From: Bacteroidota bacterium
GTDB taxonomy: Bacteria; Bacteroidota; Bacteroidia; Cytophagales; Cyclobacteriaceae
DNA: 64,000 bases
NCBI GenBank assembly: GCA_023417065.1
Contig: JAEZGH010000048.1
Span: 1 to 64,000 of the forward strand
Reading direction: 5' to 3'
In this document: positions 1 to 7,625 of the stretch, one piece after another
Position numbering within the stretch: the first letter of the stretch is position 1
How the letters are laid out: the number at the start of each line of letters is the position of its first letter
Made by a program: the position numbers and the translations under genes
Notes under the pieces: model-generated
What the model was told of the DNA's origin: nothing
What the model saw: only the letters and a program-made list of their open reading frames with translations
Database searches by the model: none

Positions 1-121
1 TGAACCCGATGATATGAAGAAACTCCGAACTCCATCCGGTATGGGTTTTAACTTTTAATCCAACATTTTTTTCCTTCAACACGAACAAGAGGGCCTTGAA
101 CTCGTTCAGACTGATTTCCAT
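1..121 (-). CDS. Hypothetical protein, N-terminal fragment
   Basis: An open frame starts at an ATG (complement of 119-121) and runs off the left edge of the window without a stop, giving 40 residues that begin MEISLNEFKALLFVLKEK. A purine-rich stretch (caaagga) lies directly before the ATG. The fragment is too short to assign a family. It could be the start of a genuine gene or a chance frame; the charged, helix-like composition favours a gene. No function can be given. Confidence 0.45.
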   Translation of the reverse strand, partial: MEISLNEFKALLFVLKEKNVGLKVKTHTGWSSEFLHIIGF

Positions 122-232
122 CCTTTGAAGTTTGGTGTCAGAGGTAGTTTGCGAATTCTAAAGCTAAAAAATCTTGGCGAACAACGTATATGTTGTGAAT
201 ATTTTGTTGTTGGTACCGGAAAAATTGGGGGC

Positions 233-793
233 TTAAATCACAGCTTCGGTCCGTTGACGCAACCCTTTTCTTAAGACATCAATCAGTTCAGTAGTAAACG
301 CTTCCATCGTTCTTTCGTCGCGCGAGGTAAGCAAACCATTGTCTGCGGCAACGTCGTGGTCTTCTATGAGTGCACCGGCATTCTTCAGGTCTGTTGAAAC
401 AGATGAGGTAGCGGTAACCTTGCGACCTCTGATGACATCGGCATCGATAAGTACCTGAACACCGTGACCGAGTGCGCCGACAATCTTCCCTGCCGCAAAA
501 AGTTGTCGAATGAAATTCCGGTTTTGCTCATCTTCCCGCAGGTGATCAGCATGTATGGCCCCGCCGGGAATTACGACACCATCGAAATCTTCCGGTTTTG
601 CTGCGTCTATCGTAGATTGAATTCTGAAGCGGATGCCCCAGTTTTCACCGGTCCATCCTTTGACTTCACGCTTTCGGGGAGCCAGGACTTCCGTCTTTAT
701 GCCATTTTTCTCCAGCGCTTCACGAATGCCGGCGAGCTGCCGCTGGTCGACACCATCTTCAGCCAGAATAGCTATCTTTTTATCGTTAATCAC
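233..793 (-). CDS. DJ-1/PfpI family protein lacking the nucleophilic cysteine
   Basis: The 186-residue protein has the class I glutamine-amidotransferase-like fold of the PfpI/YraA/YhbO stress proteins: an N-terminal IAILAEDGVDQ strand with the conserved acidic residue (E12), a GVVIPGG segment near 73-79, the nucleophile elbow near 105-116 and a C-terminal LLTSRDERTMEAF segment. In this family the elbow reads A-x-C-H-G and the cysteine is the catalytic nucleophile; here it reads ALGHG, so glycine 109 replaces the cysteine while His110 is kept. The protein is therefore probably not a classical peptidase or deglycase and may be structural or regulatory. It is divergent from the universal stress protein gene at 950, and two FNR-like boxes lie between them, so low-oxygen co-control is likely. 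Family assignment is firm; function is inferred. Confidence 0.85.
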   Translation of the reverse strand: MINDKKIAILAEDGVDQRQLAGIREALEKNGIKTEVLAPRKREVKGWTGENWGIRFRIQSTIDAAKPEDFDGVVIPGGAIHADHLREDEQNRNFIRQLFAAGKIVGALGHGVQVLIDADVIRGRKVTATSSVSTDLKNAGALIEDHDVAADNGLLTSRDERTMEAFTTELIDVLRKGLRQRTEAVI

Positions 794-869
794 GGTATTT
801 TTGAGATTGGATTCCGCATATCACGTTTCTCAAATACTAAAAATCTGTTGCCGGACCACCAGGGTTTTC

Positions 870-883
870 ATGATTTTTATCAT
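870..883. promoter_or_regulatory. FNR/CRP-like palindrome 1 (DJ-1/Usp intergenic)
   Basis: The sequence ATGAT-TTTT-ATCAT is a perfect inverted repeat with the TGA-N6-TCA core that FNR/CRP proteins recognise. It lies between the divergent DJ-1-like and universal stress protein genes. The receiver-CRP regulator encoded at 13570-14634 is the obvious candidate to bind it. Confidence 0.65.
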
Positions 884-891
884 GGATTCTC

Positions 892-905
892 TTGATGCCA
901 GTCAA
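892..905. promoter_or_regulatory. FNR/CRP-like palindrome 2 (upstream of universal stress gene)
   Basis: TTGAT-GCCA-GTCAA matches the classic FNR consensus (TTGAT-N4-ATCAA) in 9 of 10 positions. Its centre is 22 bp from palindrome 1 and about 33 bp before the centre of a -7 element (928-935), so it would sit near -41 relative to transcription, the geometry of a class II activator site. Confidence 0.65.
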
Positions 906-927
906 CCTGCCCCGTATCTCAAAACAA

Positions 928-935
928 TAAGTTTG
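928..935 (+). promoter_or_regulatory. Bacteroidota -7 promoter element (TAAGTTTG)
   Basis: TAAGTTTG matches the TAnnTTTG element used by the main sigma factor of Bacteroidota and lies 15 bp before the ATG of the stress protein at 950. Confidence 0.55.
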
Positions 936-949
936 TAACTGAATACATT

Positions 950-1789
950 ATGAAAAAGCTGCTGGTTCCTTGTGATTTCTCCGCTCAGGCAACAAATGCC
1001 TTCCGATCGGCCCTCTCTATTGCATCGAAGGCTCAGGGAGAAATCGTCTTACTGCATGTTATCGAACTGCCTGTTCTCCACGACGCCGTGCTCATGCCCG
1101 TGTTGTCGTACGAGGAAGCACTCTTCCGCGAGCTTGAAGAAAAAGCAAACGCCGAGTTCGCAAAACTTCAGGAGTACAATACCCAGGGCATTCCGGTGTC
1201 TACGAAAGTATTGTTTGGGACGACCGCAAGGATGATTCTCGACTTTGTTGTCGACAACAACATCGACCTTGTTGTAATGGGAACACGTGGCGCCTCGGGC
1301 CTGCGCGAAGTATTTATCGGATCCAACACTGAAAAGATCGTCAGACAATCTTCGGCCCCCGTTCTCGCGGTTAAACAAGCCTTCACCGCCGACGCAATTA
1401 CAGACCTCGTATTCCCGAACAGCCTCGAAACGGAAAATCAGGAAGACCTTGTTTTGAAGGTTAAGCTTATACAAGATTTCTTCCACGCACGTCTTCACAT
1501 TCTATGGGTGAATACGCCGACTAACTTCACCGCAGATCATCTTACGAAAGATCGCCTCAATAAATTTGCTGAGCGATTTATGCTTACCAATTATACCATC
1601 AACATCTATAATGATGTATATGAAGAAACAGGTATAATAAGTTTCGCACATAATATAAAAGCCAGTATGCTCGTCATGGGAACCCATGGACGAAAAGGAC
1701 TGGCCCACTTTTTCTCTGGCAGTCTGACCGAAGACGTCGTCAATCATACGGACTTGCCCATCTGGACCACCACTATTAAAGAAAGCTGA
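950..1789 (+). CDS. Universal stress protein, tandem UspA domains
   Basis: The 279-residue cytoplasmic protein has two UspA domains (about 1-142 and 148-277). Each ends in the nucleotide-binding signature G-x2-G-x9-G-S: residues 111-125 (GTRG...GS) and 244-258 (GTHG...GS). Both halves therefore look ATP-binding, so it is a two-domain UspE-like type rather than the single-domain UspA. Usp proteins support survival under energy and oxygen limitation. It sits 14 bp before the copper ATPase ccoI and behind two FNR-like boxes plus a -7 element, which makes it the likely first gene of the ccoI-ccoS-hemN transcript. The link with low oxygen is an inference from this context. Confidence 0.93.
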   Translation: MKKLLVPCDFSAQATNAFRSALSIASKAQGEIVLLHVIELPVLHDAVLMPVLSYEEALFRELEEKANAEFAKLQEYNTQGIPVSTKVLFGTTARMILDFVVDNNIDLVVMGTRGASGLREVFIGSNTEKIVRQSSAPVLAVKQAFTADAITDLVFPNSLETENQEDLVLKVKLIQDFFHARLHILWVNTPTNFTADHLTKDRLNKFAERFMLTNYTINIYNDVYEETGIISFAHNIKASMLVMGTHGRKGLAHFFSGSLTEDVVNHTDLPIWTTTIKES

Positions 1790-1803
1790 CCGGGTACAAT
1801 ACA

Positions 1804-4197
1804 ATGCAAGCTGACGTAGTTACAAAAAATGAATTGAAATGTTTCCACTGCGGAAACGCCTGTGAGGAAACGCTCTGGATTGAAGAAAAAGCGTTTTGCT
1901 GCTATGGATGCAAAACGGTTTATGAAATCCTCAGCGCCAATGAGCTTTGTGAATACTACTCGCTTGACGAAAATCCCGGACGGTCTCTCCGAAACGTCAG
2001 CGATGAAACATATGCGTATCTCGACGAACCCGAGATACGAAAGAAAGTCGTGGCGTTCGACGTAGATGACTTCGTTCGTGTAAGCTTTTATATCCCGGCA
2101 ATACACTGCGTTTCATGCATCTGGTTGCTGGAGAATCTTCAGAAGTTGAACAAGGGTATCCTGAAGTCGGAAGTAAACTTCGCAAGGAAATCCGTTCAGA
2201 TAGACTTCACAGCATCCGCAACACCGCTAAGCGTAGTTGCGCAGCTCCTGGCGTCATTGGGATACCCGCCAAAGATCAATCTGGAAAACGAAGCCGAGGC
2301 TACGGCTACTCATAAAACGGATCGCGCTCTCATCATAAAACTCACTGTTGCCGGATTCTGTTTCGGTAACGTAATGCTTTTCAGTTTTCCGGAATACCTC
2401 GGACTTGATGCCAGTGACCACGCCCTTCAACGCGTGTTTTCATTCCTGAACGTGGCGCTTTCCATTCCTGTGTTGCTGTACAGTGGCGTCGACTACTTCA
2501 GGGCGTCAATCCGAAGTGTTAAGGACAGACAAATCAATATTGACGTGCCGATAGCCGCGGGGCTAATCGCGCTGTTCTTCAGAAGCACCTGGGATATCTT
2601 TACAGGTTACGGCCCCGGGTATCTGGACTCGTTTACGGGACTCGTATTCTTCCTGCTCATCGGCAGATGGTTCCAAAGTAAAACATATGAAAGCCTCGCG
2701 TTCGATCGCGACTTCAAATCGTATTTCCCCCTTGCGGTTCATAAACTCACAGGTTCCCTTTGGAAACCTGTGATTATCTATGACCTGAAGAAAGGTGATC
2801 AGATCCGCGTGCGGAATATGGAGATCGTTCCGGCCGATAGTATACTACTCGATACTTCGGCTGTCATCGACTACAGCTTCGTTACGGGTGAATCAAAGCC
2901 TGTGAAGGTGGAACAGGGGCAGGAGATTTATGCCGGAGGACGGTTGATCGGACAACCTGTTACCCTTGCCGTTGAAAAGAAAACTTCTCAAAGCCACCTC
3001 ACCAGCCTGTGGAACAACGATGCTTTCACCAAGGTAGGCGAGAGCAAGTATAAGAAACTTATTGACCGCGCAGCACGGCGCTTCACGTGGACTGTAATGG
3101 GTATCGCGATAATAACTGCCGGATATTGGTATGTTGTCGATCCCACACAGATGTGGCTTGTCGTAACTGCTGTGCTGATGGTGGCCTGCCCATGTGCGCT
3201 TGCACTGGCCGCGCCATTCACCTATGGAAACATGGTGCGCGTGTTTGGGCGGAACAACTTCTATCTCAAGAACGCAGATATCATTGAACGGCTGGCGTCA
3301 GTCGATGCGGTGGTGTTCGACAAGACCGGTACAGTCACGCATGGCTCTAATCCTGAAGTTGAGTTCATCGGAGATCTTTCGTCAGCGGAGGAGGCTGCGG
3401 TTCACGCGCTCACAGGCTGTTCTACGCACCCGCTCAGCAATCTCCTGCATAAGCATCTGCGTCCGGCATCAGAAGAAACAGTAGAGCACTATCGGGAGAT
3501 TCCAGGGAAGGGGATCGAAGGCGCTGTGAACGGAACGCAGTATCGTATTGGTTCGGCCATCTTCACGGGTGCAACTGCGCAGTCGGGTGACACGACATCG
3601 CGGGTATATGTGGCCGTTAATGATACACCACGCGGATATTACCGTATTGTTACAACCGTGAGGCCGCAGCTGAAAACAATGCTGGCGCGCCTCGGTGACA
3701 AGGTGCAGGCGCTGCTTTCCGGCGACAACGAATCTGATCGCGGGCGAATGGAACAACTCTTCGGAAAGGGAGTGGCGCTTCAGTTCAACCAGTCGCCCCA
3801 CGACAAGATGCAGTACATCCGCGACCTGCAGAATGAAGGCCGGAAAGTGTTAATGGTGGGAGATGGACTAAATGACTCCGGCGCCATCAGACAAAGTGAT
3901 GTCGGTATCGCGGTGACGGATGATACCGGCGTATTTACACCCGCATGTGACGGTATCCTGCAAGGCGATAAGATCGGTTCACTCGATAAGTATATCGACC
4001 TTGCCCGTACCTCTGCCGTGATCTTGAAAACGGGATTCGTTATCTCGTTCTCCTACAATGCAATTGCATTGAGTTTCGCCGTCAGTGGTCACCTTACACC
4101 ACTCGTTGCCGCCATCCTGATGCCCATAAGCAGCATCAGCGTAGTCGGATTCACTTCGTTTGCCGTGAACTTTGTCGCTAAACGCAAAAAACTATAG
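1804..4197 (+). CDS. ccoI: Copper-transporting P1B-type ATPase for cbb3 oxidase assembly
   Basis: This 797-residue membrane pump belongs to the CcoI/FixI subgroup, which supplies copper for the binuclear centre of cbb3 oxidase. The N-terminus carries a cysteine cluster (C13, C16, C20, C32, C33, C36) of the type found in this subgroup, followed by an HMA domain with the metal site HCVSC (C102, C105). The membrane CPC ion motif is at 462-464, the phosphorylated aspartate is D506 in DKTGT, and GDGLNDS forms the hinge region. Eight membrane segments are expected. It lies 2 bp before ccoS and in the same island as ccoNOP, which distinguishes it from a general copper-efflux CopA. Start chosen at the ATG 14 bp after the Usp stop. 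Confidence 0.95.
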   Translation: MQADVVTKNELKCFHCGNACEETLWIEEKAFCCYGCKTVYEILSANELCEYYSLDENPGRSLRNVSDETYAYLDEPEIRKKVVAFDVDDFVRVSFYIPAIHCVSCIWLLENLQKLNKGILKSEVNFARKSVQIDFTASATPLSVVAQLLASLGYPPKINLENEAEATATHKTDRALIIKLTVAGFCFGNVMLFSFPEYLGLDASDHALQRVFSFLNVALSIPVLLYSGVDYFRASIRSVKDRQINIDVPIAAGLIALFFRSTWDIFTGYGPGYLDSFTGLVFFLLIGRWFQSKTYESLAFDRDFKSYFPLAVHKLTGSLWKPVIIYDLKKGDQIRVRNMEIVPADSILLDTSAVIDYSFVTGESKPVKVEQGQEIYAGGRLIGQPVTLAVEKKTSQSHLTSLWNNDAFTKVGESKYKKLIDRAARRFTWTVMGIAIITAGYWYVVDPTQMWLVVTAVLMVACPCALALAAPFTYGNMVRVFGRNNFYLKNADIIERLASVDAVVFDKTGTVTHGSNPEVEFIGDLSSAEEAAVHALTGCSTHPLSNLLHKHLRPASEETVEHYREIPGKGIEGAVNGTQYRIGSAIFTGATAQSGDTTSRVYVAVNDTPRGYYRIVTTVRPQLKTMLARLGDKVQALLSGDNESDRGRMEQLFGKGVALQFNQSPHDKMQYIRDLQNEGRKVLMVGDGLNDSGAIRQSDVGIAVTDDTGVFTPACDGILQGDKIGSLDKYIDLARTSAVILKTGFVISFSYNAIALSFAVSGHLTPLVAAILMPISSISVVGFTSFAVNFVAKRKKL

Positions 4198-4199
4198 CT

Positions 4200-4385
4200 A
4201 TGGGAATTATCGTTTTGCTTATAGGAATAAGCATTACCATCGCGATCACCTTCCTCCTGATATTCCTGTGGAATATGAAGAGCGGACAATATGAAGATAC
4301 GTACACGCCATCCGTAAGGATGCTGTTTGATGATAAAACTACAAAGAAGAAAGATGCACCTGCCAGCGCTGATAAAAAAGTATGA
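4200..4385 (+). CDS. ccoS: cbb3-type oxidase assembly protein CcoS
   Basis: A 61-residue protein with one N-terminal membrane helix (about 2-24) followed by the short motif LWNMKSGQYED, where family members typically read W..k.gQFdD. CcoS is needed for insertion of haem and copper into CcoN. The gene starts 2 bp after ccoI, the standard order, and its last 32 bases overlap the start of hemN in another frame, so the two are probably translationally coupled. Confidence 0.92.
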   Translation: MGIIVLLIGISITIAITFLLIFLWNMKSGQYEDTYTPSVRMLFDDKTTKKKDAPASADKKV

Positions 4386-5712
4386 CGTGCCGGTTCCCCG
4401 GTATACAAGTTATCCTACCGTTCCCCTGTGGGACACGAACGCTTTCAGTGAAACGGGTTGGTGGCAAGCCGTTGATAGGTGCTTCGCTGAATCGAACGCA
4501 TCGAAGGGAATAAGCATTTATATACACCTGCCGTTTTGCGAAAGCCTGTGCACGTATTGCGCATGCAACACGAGGATCACGAAGAACCACGCGGTTGAGG
4601 GACGTTATGTTGCGACAGTGTTGAAAGAATGGGAGCTGTATAAGCAGCGCTTCGACGATGCGCCGCAGATAAGGGAAATTCACCTCGGCGGCGGAACACC
4701 TACGTTCTTTTCGTCAGAAAATCTTGCTAACCTTATCAACGGACTCCTGGCGGGATGCCGCGTACACCCCGAACATGAGTTTAGTTTCGAAGGTCATCCG
4801 AATAACACAACCGCCGATCAACTTCGGGCGCTTTATGATCTTGGCTTTCGCCGCGTGAGCTTCGGTGTGCAGGACCTCAATCTGAAGGTACAACAGGCCA
4901 TCAACCGGATTCAGCCCTTCAGTAATCTGGAGCGCGTGGTGCGCGAGAGCCGCGAAATAGGCTACACGTCCGTAAGTTTTGACCTTATCTACGGTCTTCC
5001 TTATCAAACCCTTCAAACGGTTCAGGATACGGTGCAGCAGGTAATTACCCTGCGCCCGGATCGCATTGCCTTTTATAGTTATGCACACGTGCCCTGGATC
5101 AAACCAGGGCAGCGGGGCTACGAAGATGCTGACTTGCCAGGCGATGTGGTGAAGCGTTCACTATATGAATCCGGGCGCCGGATGTTCCTCGACGCCGGGT
5201 ACATCGACATTGGCATGGATCACTTCTCATTACCTGAGGATAGCCTCGCCGTTGCTGCAAACGAAGGCCGGCTACATCGCAATTTTATGGGATATACAAC
5301 GAACCAGACCGACTTACTCATCGGTCTTGGAACGTCATCAATCAGCGATGCAAAGTACGCCTATGCCCAAAACCTGAAGAAGGTGGAGGAATACCAGCAG
5401 AAGATTGACGCGCAGGAAAGCGCTGTATTTAAGGGGCACCTGCAGTCGGAAGAGGACATCAGGGTTCGCAGGGCAATTCTCGATATCGCGTGCCAGGGAA
5501 AACTGAGCGCCTCTGAACTGGCCTTATTGCAATCGGAAGAGATAGCCGGACAACTCCTTGTGATGGAAGAGGAGGGACTCATCCGCTTGTCGGATGGTCT
5601 GGAGGTGACCGCCAACGGTCGCATCTTCATCAGAAATATCTGTCACGTCTTTGATCTTCGCGCAAAGGCAGGAGTAAAGCCTTCTGGTCAGATATTCAGC
5701 AAGGCCATCTAG
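4354..5712 (+). CDS. hemN: Oxygen-independent coproporphyrinogen III oxidase
   Basis: A radical-SAM enzyme of 452 residues that converts coproporphyrinogen III to protoporphyrinogen IX without oxygen, supplying haem when oxygen is scarce. The 4Fe-4S motif C-x3-C-x2-C is at C62, C66 and C69 (CESLCTYC), followed by the HLGGGTPTFF strand and a C-terminal HemN_C region ending near VFDLRAKAGVKPSGQIFSKAI. The ATG at 4354 was chosen because it yields the family-like start LPALIKKYDVPVPRYTSYPT; an upstream TTG in frame at 4327 is less likely. The start lies inside ccoS. Haem supply fits the neighbouring oxidase genes. Confidence 0.94.
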   Translation: MHLPALIKKYDVPVPRYTSYPTVPLWDTNAFSETGWWQAVDRCFAESNASKGISIYIHLPFCESLCTYCACNTRITKNHAVEGRYVATVLKEWELYKQRFDDAPQIREIHLGGGTPTFFSSENLANLINGLLAGCRVHPEHEFSFEGHPNNTTADQLRALYDLGFRRVSFGVQDLNLKVQQAINRIQPFSNLERVVRESREIGYTSVSFDLIYGLPYQTLQTVQDTVQQVITLRPDRIAFYSYAHVPWIKPGQRGYEDADLPGDVVKRSLYESGRRMFLDAGYIDIGMDHFSLPEDSLAVAANEGRLHRNFMGYTTNQTDLLIGLGTSSISDAKYAYAQNLKKVEEYQQKIDAQESAVFKGHLQSEEDIRVRRAILDIACQGKLSASELALLQSEEIAGQLLVMEEEGLIRLSDGLEVTANGRIFIRNICHVFDLRAKAGVKPSGQIFSKAI

Positions 5713-5714
5713 CG

Positions 5715-6020
5715 TTATTTACCGTATTGGTCGATAACGCGCCTTAATTGCTCGGTGGGCACCACACCGGATTGCCGCCACTTTAACTGTCCCTTTTGGA
5801 ACAGCATCAGCGTGGGTACGCCGGTGACCTGATACGCCTGTGAGACTGCAGGGTTTTTGTCAACATCAATTTTTATGATCCTGACTTTGTCGCCGGTGGT
5901 GCGTTTCAGATCCTCAAGAATTGGTTTCATCATTTTACACGGGCCGCACCATTCGGCTGAAAAGTCTACAAGCACTGGGGTGTCACTGTTGATAAGATCT
6001 GAAAAAGCTGCGTTTGCCAT
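5715..6020 (-). CDS. trxA: Thioredoxin
   Basis: A compact 101-residue thioredoxin with the active site WCGPC (C25, C28), the cis-proline segment GVPTLMLF and the usual length for TrxA. The frame is open upstream, but the ATG at 6018-6020 gives the canonical start MANAAFSDLI and a normal length; the upstream part is low-complexity. No signal peptide is present, so it acts in the cytoplasm. It converges on hemN with a 2-bp gap and lies downstream of the CoA-transferase gene, from which it is separated by a strong terminator at 6080-6105, so it is probably transcribed on its own. Confidence 0.93.
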   Translation of the reverse strand: MANAAFSDLINSDTPVLVDFSAEWCGPCKMMKPILEDLKRTTGDKVRIIKIDVDKNPAVSQAYQVTGVPTLMLFQKGQLKWRQSGVVPTEQLRRVIDQYGK

Positions 6021-6079
6021 GTTATTTTTTCTCCAGAACGCCGACCTGCAAAAGAAAGTTTTTATGGCCCGGAAAAAGA

Positions 6080-6105
6080 ACGGGACCGCCATTTTGCGGT
6101 CCCGT
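6080..6105 (-). terminator. Rho-independent terminator of the CoA-transferase gene
   Basis: A perfect 10-bp stem (6080-6089 with 6096-6105, ACGGGACCGC/GCGGTCCCGT) closes a 6-base loop. Read on the minus strand it is followed by a T-rich run (ttcttttt). It lies 23 bases past the stop of the gene at 6129-7427 and insulates the thioredoxin gene from it. Confidence 0.85.
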
Positions 6106-6128
6106 AAACCTATACACCATTTCCCTGA

Positions 6129-7427
6129 TCAATAAATCGTTCTTTCGAATTCGTAGCTTTTGAACCTTTCGAAAGCTGCTTTTTCCAGCGCTTCGCGATG
6201 GTTGGGGTGCGCGATTTCAATCAACGCTTTTGCGCGTTGTTTCATGTTCTTGCCATACAGGTACGCAATTCCATATTCAGTTACAATGTAGTGTGCGTGT
6301 GCCCGGGTAGTTACTACGCCTGCGCCTGGCTTGAGGAACGGCGTGATACGCGAAACGCCCTTCGTCGTCATCGACGGCAACGCAATAATTGGTTTTCCGC
6401 CTTCCGACAGAGAAGCGCCACGGACAAAGTCCATCTGGCCACCCACGCCCGAATAGTGGTATGTCCCGATTGAATCGGAGCAAACCTGCCCTGTGATATC
6501 TACTTCAATAGCGCTGTTGATTGCAGTCACTTTTGGGTTGGTGCGAATAACAGCCGTATCGTTAACGTAGTCGATGTTCATGCCGATCACGCAAGGGTTG
6601 TCATCTACGAAATCGTACAGCTTGCGCGTTCCGAGAACAAAGCCTGTAACAATCTTGCCGCGGTATTTCTTCTTATGCTGGTTTGTGATAACGCCTTTTT
6701 GAACAAGGGGAATAACGCCGTCGGAGAACATTTCGGTGTGCAGCCCCAGTTCTTTATGGTTGGTCAGGCTCGCGAGAACGGCATCCGGAATCGTGCCGAT
6801 CCCTGTTTGCAACGTTGCGCCATCTTCGACGAGTTCTGCACAGTAATGTCCGATACGCATGGCGATTTCATCGCCATTGAGGTCGCTGTGAATTTCAGGG
6901 AGTTCCTGTTCGGCATACACCACAGCATCAAAAGCGTCAATTTTTACTATTCCATCACCGAGTACGCGTGGCATTCTGGGGTTCACCTGAGCGATGACAT
7001 ATTTAGCTGTTTTGATAGCTGTCGATGCTACGTCGACGGAAACGCCCAGTGAGCAGTAGCCGTGCTTGTCGGGAGGCGATACCTGCACCATTGCAACGTC
7101 GAGGGGGAGTATGCCTCGCCGGAAAAGCACAGGAATCTCACTAAGGAAAATAGGTACATAGTCGCCGCGGCCTTCGTTGACCGCCTCGCGAATATTCGGG
7201 GAAACAAAAAGAGAGTTGACCCTGAATATGCCTTTATATTTTCTGTCTACAAACGGAGCCTCGCCCTGCATGCTGATACTTACCAGTTCGACATCGGACA
7301 GCTCATTGGCACGTTCCACCATTTTCCGCAGCAGGAAATGCGGTGTTGCGGCGCCACCGTGGACGAAGACGCGGTCTCCCGACTTGATAGCCTTTACCGC
7401 CTCTTCACCTGATATGTATCTGGTCAT
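6129..7427 (-). CDS. Acetyl-CoA hydrolase / 4-hydroxybutyrate CoA-transferase family
   Basis: A 432-residue cytoplasmic family I CoA-transferase. The N-terminal half has the FVHGGAATPHFL segment; the C-terminal half has GIGTIPDAVLASL (209-221) and the catalytic glutamate E232 in GLHTEMFSDG, the position of the glutamyl-CoA intermediate in 4-hydroxybutyrate CoA-transferase and Cat1-type enzymes. Whether it moves CoA between acids or hydrolyses acetyl-CoA cannot be told from sequence. Start taken at MTRYISGEEA; the longer open frame upstream would run through the regulatory region shared with ccoNO. It is divergent from the oxidase operon with two FNR-like boxes between them, which suggests a role in acetate or overflow metabolism under low oxygen. 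Confidence 0.9.
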   Translation of the reverse strand: MTRYISGEEAVKAIKSGDRVFVHGGAATPHFLLRKMVERANELSDVELVSISMQGEAPFVDRKYKGIFRVNSLFVSPNIREAVNEGRGDYVPIFLSEIPVLFRRGILPLDVAMVQVSPPDKHGYCSLGVSVDVASTAIKTAKYVIAQVNPRMPRVLGDGIVKIDAFDAVVYAEQELPEIHSDLNGDEIAMRIGHYCAELVEDGATLQTGIGTIPDAVLASLTNHKELGLHTEMFSDGVIPLVQKGVITNQHKKKYRGKIVTGFVLGTRKLYDFVDDNPCVIGMNIDYVNDTAVIRTNPKVTAINSAIEVDITGQVCSDSIGTYHYSGVGGQMDFVRGASLSEGGKPIIALPSMTTKGVSRITPFLKPGAGVVTTRAHAHYIVTEYGIAYLYGKNMKQRAKALIEIAHPNHREALEKAAFERFKSYEFERTIY

Positions 7428-7500
7428 AAATAATTTTTTTTGGTTTCCCGAAGAAACCACGTTTCCAGGGCGATTGGTATGATCGGTATTAGGATAACAA

Positions 7501-7514
7501 ATGATAGTTATCAT
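7501..7514. promoter_or_regulatory. FNR/CRP-like palindrome 3 (ccoNO upstream, distal)
   Basis: ATGAT-AGTT-ATCAT is an exact copy of the half-sites found at 870-883. It lies between the divergent CoA-transferase (start 7427) and ccoNO (start 7626) genes and could serve either. Confidence 0.65.
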
Positions 7515-7535
7515 CAGAAGGGTGGGTTCGAGGAC

Positions 7536-7549
7536 ATGACAAAAATCAT
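7536..7549. promoter_or_regulatory. FNR/CRP-like palindrome 4 (ccoNO upstream, proximal)
   Basis: ATGAC-AAAA-ATCAT differs from the exact palindrome by one base. Its centre is 35 bp from palindrome 3 and about 66 bp before the expected ccoNO transcription start, if the imperfect -7 element TAGTTTTA at 7594-7601 is used; that is compatible with class I activation. Confidence 0.6.
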
Positions 7550-7593
7550 AATCCCTGCTAATCGCTGTCAGGAATCCGCCCTCCGGGGTCATC

Positions 7594-7601
7594 TAGTTTT
7601 A
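7594..7601 (+). promoter_or_regulatory. Possible -7 element of ccoNO (TAGTTTTA)
   Basis: TAGTTTTA matches TAnnTTTG at all fixed positions but the last and lies 24 bp before the ccoNO ATG. An imperfect element would be expected for an activator-dependent promoter. Confidence 0.35.
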
Positions 7602-7625
7602 TGCCTTGATTACATAATACCGCCT

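Noticed and set aside
181..196. ACAAC-N6-GTTGT inverted repeat as an operator
   Set aside because: Short half-sites, no second copy, and the flanking partial gene is uncertain.
7440..7625. N-terminal extension of CcoNO by 62 codons
   Set aside because: It would code through two FNR-like boxes and the promoter; the family start matches the ATG at 7626.
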